From NCBI GenBank assembly GCA_900556165.1, contig USNP01000039.1:1-5685 (forward strand): DNA of 5,685 bases. The letters are read 5' to 3'. The stretch's first letter is position 1. Each line of letters starts with the position of its first letter. This DNA comes from an uncultured bacterium. Its GTDB lineage: Bacteria; Patescibacteriota; Saccharimonadia; Saccharimonadales; Saccharimonadaceae. The position numbers were made by a program, and so were the translations under genes. Positions 1-5,500 of the stretch are shown here, piece after piece. Below the pieces are notes generated by a model. It worked only from the letters and a program-made list of their open reading frames with translations. It did no database searches and was not told where the DNA came from.

Positions 1-31
1 AAAAATATCGCCACCAAATTTCAAATGTTTT

Positions 32-706
32 TTATTCTTCATCAATTTTATACCCCAAGCCACGAACAGTTTTAATTAGTTTATTTTTGAAAGGTTTATC
101 GAGTTTTTCGCGCAAATAACTAATATAAACTTCAATATTATTCGGCAAAATATCCGCATCATAATCCCAAACATGCGCAATAATTTGCTCTTTTGAAACT
201 GGTCGCCCAGCATTTCTTGCCAAATATTCCAAAAGTGAAAATTCTTTATTTGTAAGCTCAATTTTTTGATTATTTCGAAAAACTTCGTGCGTGTTTAAAT
301 CTAACGATAAGTCTGCGATTTTTAGAATAGTTTCGGCTTGGGTTTGTGGCCTTCGAAGCAGAGCTCGAACGCGTGCTAGAAGTTCATCTAAAGCAAAAGG
401 TTTCGTTAAATAATCATCCGCACCACTATCTAATCCTTCAGTTTTATCACGAATTTCACCCAATGCAGTCAAAAGCAAAATTGGTACAGTTTTCCCTTCT
501 TCACGGAGCTTTTTAGTTAAACCTAAACCGTCATAGTCTCCCGGAATCATTCTGTCTAAAATCAATAAATCATAATCAATCATTCCAGTCATTGCGTAAG
601 CATCCGTCCCATCGTGCGAAATATCCACTGCATATTTTTCGTTTTTCAAAGCTCGCCCGAGCGCACGCGCAATCTTTCGTTCATCTTCAACAATCAAAAT
701 TCTCAT
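32..706 (-). CDS. OmpR/PhoB-family two-component response regulator
   Basis: Cytoplasmic DNA-binding response regulator of 224 aa, the usual length for the OmpR/PhoB family. The receiver domain (about residues 1-118) has the acidic pocket E7/D8, phosphoacceptor D51 (LLILD), switch T80 (LLLTA), Y99 and K102 (TKPF). A winged-helix effector domain (about 128-222) follows, with the typical TNKEFSLLEYL, VYISYLREKLD and TVRGLGYKI segments. By family knowledge, phosphorylation of D51 by a sensor kinase promotes dimerisation and promoter binding; the signal and targets cannot be read here. The loop after D51 reads IPGDYDG, one residue longer between PG and DG than in E. coli PhoB. No kinase gene is in the window. 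Only 31 nt remain downstream with no terminator hairpin, so a cotranscribed kinase just outside is plausible (inference). There is no Shine-Dalgarno; the ATG lies 8 nt after an extended -10 box, so translation is probably leaderless or nearly so. Confidence 0.95.
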   Translation of the reverse strand: MRILIVEDERKIARALGRALKNEKYAVDISHDGTDAYAMTGMIDYDLLILDRMIPGDYDGLGLTKKLREEGKTVPILLLTALGEIRDKTEGLDSGADDYLTKPFALDELLARVRALLRRPQTQAETILKIADLSLDLNTHEVFRNNQKIELTNKEFSLLEYLARNAGRPVSKEQIIAHVWDYDADILPNNIEVYISYLREKLDKPFKNKLIKTVRGLGYKIDEE

Positions 707-714
707 ATATAATT

Positions 715-723
715 ATTTTATCA
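715..723 (-). promoter_or_regulatory. Extended -10 promoter of the response regulator gene
   Basis: On the minus strand the sequence reads TGATAAAAT, an extended -10 (TGn plus TAAAAT, 5 of 6 to TATAAT), followed after 8 nt by the ATG at 706. With normal spacing the transcript would start at about 706-708, giving a leader of 0-2 nt and no room for a ribosome binding site. No convincing -35 hexamer is seen 16-18 bp upstream, which an extended -10 promoter can tolerate. Confidence 0.55.
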
Positions 724-760
724 TGCTTTACTTAAAAAATCCTGAAAATTAGTTTTTCGA

Positions 761-787
761 AAAAGAAAAAGCCCCAAATTGAGGCTT
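761..787 (-). terminator. Rho-independent terminator of the 115-aa gene
   Basis: On the minus strand a 7-bp stem (AAGCCTC pairing with GGGGCTT, one G-U pair) with a 5-nt AATTT loop at 776-780 is followed by the T-rich run TTTTTCTTTT at 761-770. It lies 16 nt after the stop codon of the 115-aa gene and separates it from the response regulator, whose promoter starts about 40 nt further on. Confidence 0.8.
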
Positions 788-803
788 AAAACAAGAAATT
801 AAA

Positions 804-1151
804 TTATCTTGCAAGGAATTTGCGGCGAGGCTTGGCGGTTTTTTGGCGAATAAGCTCTATTATTCGATTTTCAAATTCAAGAGTTTCAAATGAACTATCA
901 AAGTTGCTCGAAGAACGAACTTTATCCTGATATACGACCAAGGAGCCGCCATTTATATAAAAATCACCAGAGCTGCAGTCATCAAAAAGGAATATAATTT
1001 GATTAAGTTTAAGCCAATATTCTATTTTATAATCTTGCTTGTCGCTAATTTCCACAAAAGCATCTTCTTCAAACCAGATATACTTAGCTTTAGTGTTAAA
1101 AACTTCTTCAAAAATTCTAACAATCTCTTCCGTGCTAAATTTAATTTCCAT
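804..1151 (-). CDS. Small unrecognised protein, 115 aa
   Basis: I do not recognise this protein. The start is taken as the ATG at 1151, because a strong Shine-Dalgarno (GGAGG, 1161-1165) sits 9 nt upstream; a TTG at 1160 in the same frame directly abuts the GGAGG and would have no spacing. The protein is soluble-looking, with no signal peptide or membrane segment. Residues 1-60 are rich in acidic and aromatic residues (IWFEEDAFVEI, DYKIEYWLKL, FLFDD). A serine-rich stretch (SSSNFDSSFE, 80-89) follows, then a basic tail (KTAKPRRKFLAR, 104-115). The alternating hydrophobic pattern suggests an alpha/beta fold (inference). It is a free-standing unit between its own promoter and terminator. All four Phe-Glu pairs are encoded TTTGAA, whereas queA uses TTCGAA at all four of its pairs, and the gene has no TTCGAA word; this weakly hints at a separate origin. 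A small immunity-like or regulatory protein is possible but unsupported. Confidence 0.75.
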   Translation of the reverse strand: MEIKFSTEEIVRIFEEVFNTKAKYIWFEEDAFVEISDKQDYKIEYWLKLNQIIFLFDDCSSGDFYINGGSLVVYQDKVRSSSNFDSSFETLEFENRIIELIRQKTAKPRRKFLAR

Positions 1152-1160
1152 AAGTTGCAA

Positions 1161-1165
1161 CCTCC
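1161..1165 (-). promoter_or_regulatory. Shine-Dalgarno deciding the start of the 115-aa gene
   Basis: GGAGG on the minus strand, 9 nt before the ATG at 1151. It is directly adjacent to the in-frame TTG at 1160, which argues against that upstream start. Confidence 0.8.
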
Positions 1166-1195
1166 AAAAAAATTTTGATTTTGAAAATCTTTTAA

Positions 1196-1224
1196 ATTAT
1201 ACAACTTTTTAGAATAAAAGTCAA
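1196..1224 (-). promoter_or_regulatory. Near-consensus sigma-70-type promoter of the 115-aa gene
   Basis: On the minus strand, TTGACT (1219-1224), a 17-bp spacer, then a perfect TATAAT (1196-1201). The predicted transcript starts near 1189, giving a leader of about 38 nt with a good ribosome binding site. The -35 box lies partly inside the stem of the preceding exporter terminator (1222-1250), so the two signals share bases. By hexamer match it is the strongest promoter in the window. Confidence 0.8.
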
Positions 1225-1250
1225 GAGCCGTTCTTTTCGAACGACTCTTG
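1214..1250 (-). terminator. Rho-independent terminator of the ABC exporter operon
   Basis: A 12-bp stem with one mismatch (1222-1233 pairing with 1239-1250) encloses the 5-nt loop at 1234-1238. On the minus strand it is followed by ACTTTTATT (1213-1221). It begins 16 nt after the permease stop codon. The plus-strand side is followed by TTAGTTTTTA (1251-1260), so the hairpin could also work for transcripts from the other side, although no plus-strand gene reads into it. Confidence 0.8.
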
Positions 1251-1266
1251 TTAGTTTTTAGCTAAT

Positions 1267-2508
1267 TTAAGCAATTTTCTTTTTCGAAAAAATACTTTTG
1301 AGATTTACTTTTGAACCATAAGAAATTGTTCCAAAGCGGAAGATTCTCACTGCAAGCCACACGGCAAAAATCGCAAAAATAACAAGAAGCGAGACTCCAA
1401 TAAAGGCTTCTGCTAAACTCAAAGTTCCCAACATATTTCGAAGAAGTAGAGAAATTGGTGAGGTTAGTGGGAAGTAGCTTAAGAAGATTGTTAAAGCACT
1501 CGGCTCACTCGAAAAGAATGAAGGTAATACGAAGAGCGGCATCATCAGTGGCATAATAATTGCCGCGAAGTAGTTTGAAGCTTCTTGTGCGGTTGGCATT
1601 GCTGAACCGAGCGCAACAATAAATCCTGTCGTCATCATAAATCCAGCAACCAAAATTACAGCAGAGATTGCAATTGTACCAAAATCCCATTTAATAGCTG
1701 AGATAATTGGCATCAAATCTGGTAAGTTCAAGTCTTTTGCAAGTGTTCCAATACTTGAAATCAATACGAATCCAATGATAATTGGTAGAATTATCGTTAA
1801 AATTTGAACAATACCCAAAACCATGATTGAAATAATTTTTCCTAAAATCAAAGTTTTAGCTGAAATACTAGTTAAAATCATCTCCGTTACACGGTTTTCT
1901 TTTTCTTCTGTAGTACTTGTAAGCATTCGATTTGAAAGAAAGACTGTAACAAAATAGAAAATCGCTAAGAAGATTCCTGGTACGATCATTCCTGGGAATT
2001 GATCATATTTTTCACCATTTTTGAAAAAAGTTTGTTCAGTTTTATAAGTTTCGTTAATTAGTGCTAACTGATTTTTATTCGTAGCCTGAACACCAGAATT
2101 TTTCAAGATAGTTTTCAAAACAGCTGAATATTTAGCATTTTCATTAATATTTGTGTTTTTTCCATAAATTTCAACTTTTTCAACAGTTAAATCTTTTGGC
2201 ACGAAATAAAATGCATCGAGCTTTCCTTTTTTTACGTCTTCGATTGTTTTTTGTTTATCGTTCGAAAAATCACCTTTCAGTTGCAAAACAAGCTCTTTCG
2301 AAACCAAACCACTTTCATCTTGAATCTGGAATGAAAAACTTTCTTTAGCCAACTTTTCCTGATTCTCTTTTGCTTGCGATCCAGAAATTGCTCCAAACAT
2401 AAACATTACACCATAAATTGCAGGAATCGCAAAAATCGCAATCCAAAAAGTTGGTTTTTTAAGAGCTCTAAAAATTTCGAATCTCAATACCGTTCCTAAA
2501 TTATGCAT
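1267..2508 (-). CDS. NatB-like ABC-2 family exporter permease
   Basis: Integral membrane subunit of an ABC exporter, 413 aa from the ATG at 2508. That start overlaps the ATPase stop in the string ATGCATAA and has GAGG 6 nt upstream; a GTG at 2541 in frame has no ribosome binding site. Topology read from the translation: TM1 at about 21-42, a large extracytoplasmic domain at about 43-170 with several Lys-rich segments, then TM segments near 174-192, 224-252, 277-300, 312-331 and 367-388. The loop after TM2 has the family hallmark EEKENRVTEMILTS (201-214) followed by LGKI, and SYFPLTSPISLLLRN (344-358) matches the conserved PLTSP region. This architecture is that of the NatB/YhaP group of ABC-2 permeases. 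Bacillus NatAB exports sodium, but many relatives have unknown substrates, so substrate is not assigned. Translation is probably coupled to the upstream ATPase. Confidence 0.9.
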   Translation of the reverse strand: MHNLGTVLRFEIFRALKKPTFWIAIFAIPAIYGVMFMFGAISGSQAKENQEKLAKESFSFQIQDESGLVSKELVLQLKGDFSNDKQKTIEDVKKGKLDAFYFVPKDLTVEKVEIYGKNTNINENAKYSAVLKTILKNSGVQATNKNQLALINETYKTEQTFFKNGEKYDQFPGMIVPGIFLAIFYFVTVFLSNRMLTSTTEEKENRVTEMILTSISAKTLILGKIISIMVLGIVQILTIILPIIIGFVLISSIGTLAKDLNLPDLMPIISAIKWDFGTIAISAVILVAGFMMTTGFIVALGSAMPTAQEASNYFAAIIMPLMMPLFVLPSFFSSEPSALTIFLSYFPLTSPISLLLRNMLGTLSLAEAFIGVSLLVIFAIFAVWLAVRIFRFGTISYGSKVNLKSIFSKKKIA

Positions 2509-3421
2509 CTTTAACCTCGCTCTCCATCTGTTTTGATTCACCGTAAATTTCTAAGAAAATTTCATTCAAAGTTGATTTTTGAACCTTAAAGTTTATAATT
2601 TGTAGATTGTTCGAAACCAATTCTTTCAAAATTTCTTGCGAATCAACTTTTGGTGAAAGTTCGGCATAATTCGCATCTTTTTTAATAATCTCAAATTTAT
2701 CACTTTTTGGTAATTTTCCAACAAATTCAAGAATGATTCGCTGTTTTCCGAATTGATTTCGAATTTCATCCACCGTGCCATAAGCCTTTACTTTTCCATC
2801 TTTCAAAAGTAAAGCACGATTACAAATCTTTTCAACTTCTTCCATCTGGTGCGTTACCATCACAATTGTTGCACCCCGTGCATTTTCTTCCGCGATAATA
2901 TCCATTAGAAGCTGACGATTTACAGGGTCAAAACCTTTTGTTGGCTCGTCCAAAATTAGCAAATCCGGTTTCCCCATAATTGTAATTCCCAGCTGGATTT
3001 TTTGCTGTTGACCGCCCGAAAGCTTATCAATATTCAAATTTGCCTTATCCTCCAAACCGACACGTTTCAAATATTTTTTCGAAAATTCTTGAGCTTCTTT
3101 TTTCGATAATCCTTTAAGTCGCCCAAAATATTGCATTACATCAATAACTTTTTCTTTCTTATAAAGTCCACGCTCCTCTGGTAAATATCCAATTGCACCA
3201 AATTTTTCCGGCGAAAATTCTTCACCATTAATCAAAAGCTCACCTGAATCCGATTGATAAATCCCCAAAAGCGCGCGAATTGTTGTTTTTCCACTACCGT
3301 TTGAACCCAAAAATCCAAAGATTTCGCCCTTTTTAACCTCAAAGTTCAATCCGTGAATGATTTTTTTGCTTCCAAACGATAGCTCAAAATCTTTTATTGA
3401 AATTACATTTTTTTCTATCAT
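2501..3421 (-). CDS. NatA-like ABC exporter ATPase
   Basis: Cytoplasmic nucleotide-binding subunit, 306 aa, powering the permease encoded just downstream. Walker A is GSNGSGKT (39-46). The Q-loop region reads GYLPEERGLY (78-87), with Glu where most ABC proteins have Gln, as is usual in the NatA/YhaQ group. The signature is LSGGQQQK (134-141), Walker B is LLILDEP with D158 and catalytic E159, the D-loop follows at GFDP, and the switch His is H191 (VTHQMEE). A C-terminal extension (about 220-300) ends in LNEIFLEIYGE, typical of the accessory domain of this group (DUF4162-like). All catalytic motifs are intact. The ATG at 3421 lies exactly 6 nt after an extended -10 and has no Shine-Dalgarno, so it is probably translated from a leaderless mRNA. 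The substrate is unknown; sodium is only a family-name guess. Confidence 0.95.
   Translation of the reverse strand: MIEKNVISIKDFELSFGSKKIIHGLNFEVKKGEIFGFLGSNGSGKTTIRALLGIYQSDSGELLINGEEFSPEKFGAIGYLPEERGLYKKEKVIDVMQYFGRLKGLSKKEAQEFSKKYLKRVGLEDKANLNIDKLSGGQQQKIQLGITIMGKPDLLILDEPTKGFDPVNRQLLMDIIAEENARGATIVMVTHQMEEVEKICNRALLLKDGKVKAYGTVDEIRNQFGKQRIILEFVGKLPKSDKFEIIKKDANYAELSPKVDSQEILKELVSNNLQIINFKVQKSTLNEIFLEIYGESKQMESEVKDA
2515..2518 (-). promoter_or_regulatory. Ribosome binding site for the permease, inside the ATPase gene
   Basis: GAGG on the minus strand, 6 nt before the ATG at 2508, within the last codons of the ATPase. It supports the ATG start and an 8-nt gene overlap (2501-2508), and argues against the upstream GTG at 2541. 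Confidence 0.6.
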
Positions 3422-3427
3422 GATTAT

Positions 3428-3436
3428 ATTTTAACA
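3428..3436 (-). promoter_or_regulatory. Extended -10 promoter of the ABC exporter operon, leaderless
   Basis: The minus strand reads TGTTAAAAT: TGn plus TAAAAT at 3428-3433. The ATG at 3421 begins after exactly 6 nt, so the expected +1 is the A of the start codon. No -35 match is seen at 17 bp; that position lies in the 14-T run (plus-strand A tract, 3445-3458). Confidence 0.65.
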
Positions 3437-3444
3437 CAAGAATC

Positions 3445-3458
3445 AAAAAAAAAAAAAA
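3445..3458. repeat. Homopolymer tract of 14 A in the divergent promoter region
   Basis: Fourteen consecutive A on the plus strand. It covers about -24 to -37 relative to the predicted natA start, that is, the spacer and -35 region, and lies about 47-60 bp upstream of the queA start, where UP-element A tracts can act. The length could vary by slippage or be a sequencing uncertainty. Confidence 0.9.
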
Positions 3459-3469
3459 GGTTTTGTTCA

Positions 3470-3498
3470 TTGAATCAATTTTTGAAAAGTGTTAAAAT
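3470..3498 (+). promoter_or_regulatory. Promoter of queA, predicted leaderless
   Basis: TTGAAT (3470-3475), a 17-bp spacer, then TAAAAT (3493-3498) with an extended TG at 3490-3491. The gap to the ATG at 3505 is exactly 6 nt, placing the expected +1 on the start codon. The bases between are only ATAAAA, with no Shine-Dalgarno. Confidence 0.75.
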
Positions 3499-3504
3499 AT
3501 AAAA

Positions 3505-4635
3505 ATGGAACTTAAAGATTACACTTATGAATTGCCCGAAGATAAAATCGCGGCTCATCCACCAAAAATTCGCGGAACTTCAAGATTGCTCGCTTTAAAC
3601 CGTAAAAATGGCGAAATTACAGATAGTTTTTATAAAAATATTGCAGATTTTTTCGAAAATGGAGACATACTAATTCTGAACGATACTAAAGTAATAAAAG
3701 CACGGCTTTTCACTACAAAAGAAAACGGTGCCGAGCGTGAACTAATCGTTTTGGAACGTCACAGTTTCGATAATGATTGGCATAAGCACAAAGTTATGTA
3801 TCGCGGAAAAATTAAGGCTGGCGACAAGCTTTTTGTAAAAAATTACTCGCCTGATAAAAATAATGATATTTTCGAAAGTGCCGAAATCACCGTTGAAGAA
3901 ATTCTTGGCGATGGCTTAGCAATCGTTAGTTCAAAAACCGACTTACGCGAGCTTTGTGAAAATTTTGGCACCGTTCCACTTCCGCCATATATGCGAAGAG
4001 ACGCCACGCCACTCGATATTGAACGCTATCAAACCATTTTCGCCGAAGAAAAAGGTTCTGTTGCTGCTCCAACTGCTAGCCTAAATATGACCGATGAAAT
4101 TCTAGAATCTTTAAAGAAAAAAGGTGTGAAAATAGGCTATTTAACACTTCATGTTGGACTTGGAACTTTTATGCCAATTCGTGTTGAAAAAATTGAAGAA
4201 CATCAAATGCATCAAGAATATTTCGAAATTCCAGCTGAAACTGTGGAAGAAATTCAAAAAACCCATCAAAATGGCGGTCGAATTTTTGCGCTCGGAAAAA
4301 CTGTTGCTCGCACACTAGAATATGCGCATAATGCAATTTTCGAAAAGAGCTTGAACGGCAATTCTGGCAAACGCGAAGATTTAAGTAAAATCACAAAAAA
4401 TCAAACCGGTGGTTTATCTGGTGAGGCTGATATTTTTATTTTTCCAGGTTATGAATTTAAAACGATTCAAGGGCTTATCACGAATTTTCACGCACCAAAA
4501 TCAACTGTTTTAATGCTTGCTAGCGCTTTTGCCGGCTGGGAAAATCTTTCAAAAGCCTATAATCATGCAATTCAAAATGGCGAATACAAATTTCTTTCCT
4601 ACGGCGATTCAATGATAATCTACCAAAATAAATAG
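3505..4635 (+). CDS. queA: S-adenosylmethionine:tRNA ribosyltransferase-isomerase (QueA)
   Basis: Makes epoxyqueuosine in tRNA by transferring and isomerising the ribosyl group of S-adenosylmethionine onto preQ1 at wobble position 34, the step after Tgt. It acts in the cytoplasm. Family motifs along the 376 aa: LILNDTKVIKARL (56-68), VPLPPYMRR (157-165), ERYQTIFA (173-180), GSVAAPTASLN (184-194), LTLHVGLGTFMPIRVE (213-228), EHQMHQEYF (232-240), GGRIFALGKTVARTLE (257-272), DIFIFPGYEFK (309-319), GLITNFHAPKSTVLMLASAF (323-342) and FLSYGDSM (363-370). It is about 20 aa longer than E. coli QueA; the excess is a polar insert at about 280-306. Three conserved spots differ from the E. coli protein as I recall it: AGLHF is ASLNM here, GTTSVR is GKTVAR and FHLP is FHAP. 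No other queuosine gene is nearby, so whether Q is made or salvaged is unknown. Phe-Glu is always TTC GAA here. The gene is predicted leaderless. Confidence 0.95.
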   Translation: MELKDYTYELPEDKIAAHPPKIRGTSRLLALNRKNGEITDSFYKNIADFFENGDILILNDTKVIKARLFTTKENGAERELIVLERHSFDNDWHKHKVMYRGKIKAGDKLFVKNYSPDKNNDIFESAEITVEEILGDGLAIVSSKTDLRELCENFGTVPLPPYMRRDATPLDIERYQTIFAEEKGSVAAPTASLNMTDEILESLKKKGVKIGYLTLHVGLGTFMPIRVEKIEEHQMHQEYFEIPAETVEEIQKTHQNGGRIFALGKTVARTLEYAHNAIFEKSLNGNSGKREDLSKITKNQTGGLSGEADIFIFPGYEFKTIQGLITNFHAPKSTVLMLASAFAGWENLSKAYNHAIQNGEYKFLSYGDSMIIYQNK

Positions 4636-4662
4636 AGCAATTCAATGCTCTATTTTGTTTTT
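4630..4662. terminator. Shared terminator between convergent queA and gpmA
   Basis: A perfect 10-bp stem (AAATAGAGCA, 4630-4639, pairing with 4646-4655) with the 6-nt loop at 4640-4645 is followed on the plus strand by TTTTGTTTTTATT. The left arm contains the queA stop codon TAG (4633-4635). The gpmA stop codon (4661-4663) lies inside the plus-strand T tract. On the minus strand the stem is followed by a T-rich ATTTATTTTGG, so gpmA can probably use it too. The whole intergenic gap is only 25 nt. Confidence 0.85.
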
Positions 4663-5353
4663 ATTCACCAAGTGAATATTCTTTTAATACTTTGAGGTTT
4701 TCGTCAAATTCAAAAACAAGCGGTGGAAAGTTTGGAATTTCAACTCCCATAATTTCATCATCCGATAAACCTTTAATATGTTTTACAAGTGCTCGAATCG
4801 AATTTCCGTGCGCGCCAACAAAAACATTTTTACCACTCTTCAAAGCTGGCGCAATTTGATCTTCCCAAAATGGCAAAGCTCGCTCTAAAGTAACTTTCAA
4901 GTTCTCAGCATCTGGCACAACTGAGTCATCGAGTAAAGCATAACGACGGTCATTGTGCGCAGAATATTCATCATCGTGTGGCATTTCCGGTGGAAGTGTA
5001 TCATACGATCGTCGCCAGATATGAACTTGTTCTTCGCCAAATTTTTCGGCCGCTTCAGCTTTATTTTTTCCAGTTAAACCACCATAGTGTCGCTCGTTTA
5101 ATCGCCAAGATTTTTGAACTGGCACCCAAAGTTGATCCGAAAACTCCAATGCCAAATTTGTCGTCTTAATCGCACGCTTCAAAACCGATGTAAAAGCCAC
5201 ATCAAATTCAATCCCTGCATCTTTAATCAACTTGCCCGCGTCAATCGCCTGCCGAACACCTTTCTCGCTCAAATCAACATCAGCCCAGCCAGTGAAAAGG
5301 TTGGCCTTATTCCATTCACTTTCGCCGTGTCGCGCAAAAACTAATTTTGCCAT
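4661..5353 (-). CDS. gpmA: 2,3-bisphosphoglycerate-dependent phosphoglycerate mutase
   Basis: Cytoplasmic glycolytic enzyme interconverting 3- and 2-phosphoglycerate through a phosphohistidine. It has 230 aa, the length of Lactobacillales GpmA and shorter than E. coli GpmA (250 aa), which carries an extra C-terminal tail. The start is set by AAAGGAG just before the ATG. The catalytic set is complete: phosphorylated H9 in FARHGESEWN, R60 in SVLKRAIKT, E87 in LNERHYGGLTG and H182 in GAHGNSIRA. The C-terminal IPNFPPLVFEFDE (207-219) differs from the E. coli IPTGVPLVYEFDE form and matches streptococcal and lactobacillal proteins as I remember them; similarity along the whole protein looks very high (recalled, not aligned). 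The gene contains no TTCGAA word, unlike queA and the exporter genes. Together these suggest acquisition from a Lactobacillales-like donor. It has its own promoter. Confidence 0.97.
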   Translation of the reverse strand: MAKLVFARHGESEWNKANLFTGWADVDLSEKGVRQAIDAGKLIKDAGIEFDVAFTSVLKRAIKTTNLALEFSDQLWVPVQKSWRLNERHYGGLTGKNKAEAAEKFGEEQVHIWRRSYDTLPPEMPHDDEYSAHNDRRYALLDDSVVPDAENLKVTLERALPFWEDQIAPALKSGKNVFVGAHGNSIRALVKHIKGLSDDEIMGVEIPNFPPLVFEFDENLKVLKEYSLGE

Positions 5354-5356
5354 CTT

Positions 5357-5363
5357 TCTCCTT
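5357..5363 (-). promoter_or_regulatory. Ribosome binding site of gpmA
   Basis: AAGGAGA on the minus strand, 3-4 nt before the ATG at 5353. The spacing is slightly short but the match is strong, fixing the start and showing that this gene has a conventional leader, unlike queA and natA. Confidence 0.8.
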
Positions 5364-5389
5364 TCGAAAATTCATTTTATCTATTATCG

Positions 5390-5418
5390 ATTTTAGCACT
5401 TTCAAGCATTTTGTTCAA
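5390..5418 (-). promoter_or_regulatory. Promoter of gpmA
   Basis: On the minus strand, TTGAAC (5413-5418), a 17-bp spacer, then TAAAAT (5390-5395) with an extended TGC before it. The predicted start near 5383 gives a leader of about 30 nt. It stands back to back with the plus-strand promoter at 5453-5481, with 34 bp between the two -35 boxes. A second TAAAAT at 5374-5379 lacks a well-placed -35. Confidence 0.75.
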
Positions 5419-5452
5419 GCCTTGAAAATCCCAAAAAAATCAATTTCGAACC

Positions 5453-5481
5453 TTGACTTTAACACTAAAATATGTTAAAAT
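5453..5481 (+). promoter_or_regulatory. Promoter of the right-edge gene
   Basis: TTGACT (5453-5458), a 17-bp spacer, TAAAAT (5476-5481) and an extended TG at 5473-5474. It is one of the two best promoters in the window. The predicted start is at about 5488, giving a leader of about 80 nt before the ATG at 5569. Confidence 0.8.
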
Positions 5482-5500
5482 TTATTTCAATCGAATGATA

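Larger units (their letters stand above)
3424..3502. repeat. 14-bp inverted promoter repeat between natA and queA
   Basis: GTGTTAAAATATAA occurs on the plus strand at 3489-3502 and, perfectly inverted, at 3424-3437, separated by 51 bp. Each copy is the extended -10 box plus the start-proximal bases of one of the two divergent genes. The most economical reading is two matched leaderless promoters facing apart; a shared regulator site is an alternative. Confidence 0.75.

Noticed and set aside
1..31. Possible start of a downstream kinase gene on the minus strand (GTG or TTG near 8-24)
   Set aside because: No ribosome binding site, and the few residues encoded do not resemble a kinase N terminus; there is too little sequence to support a call.
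1152..1190. AT-rich GATTTT/AAAATC palindrome plus T7 in the leader of the 115-aa gene as an attenuator
   Set aside because: The stem is all A/T apart from one G-C pair and has almost no loop; it is too weak to support as a terminator.
2509..2541. Upstream GTG at 2541 as the permease start
   Set aside because: No Shine-Dalgarno precedes it, while the ATG at 2508 has GAGG at the right distance and the family-typical N terminus just before TM1.
3424..3502. 14-bp inverted repeat as a mobile-element end or recombination site
   Set aside because: Both arms coincide exactly with -10 boxes of divergent genes at matching distances from their ATGs; there is no transposase or target duplication.
4978..5344. 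Open frames antisense to gpmA on the plus strand
   Set aside because: They lie entirely opposite a gene with complete catalytic motifs, have no ribosome binding sites and give no recognisable protein.
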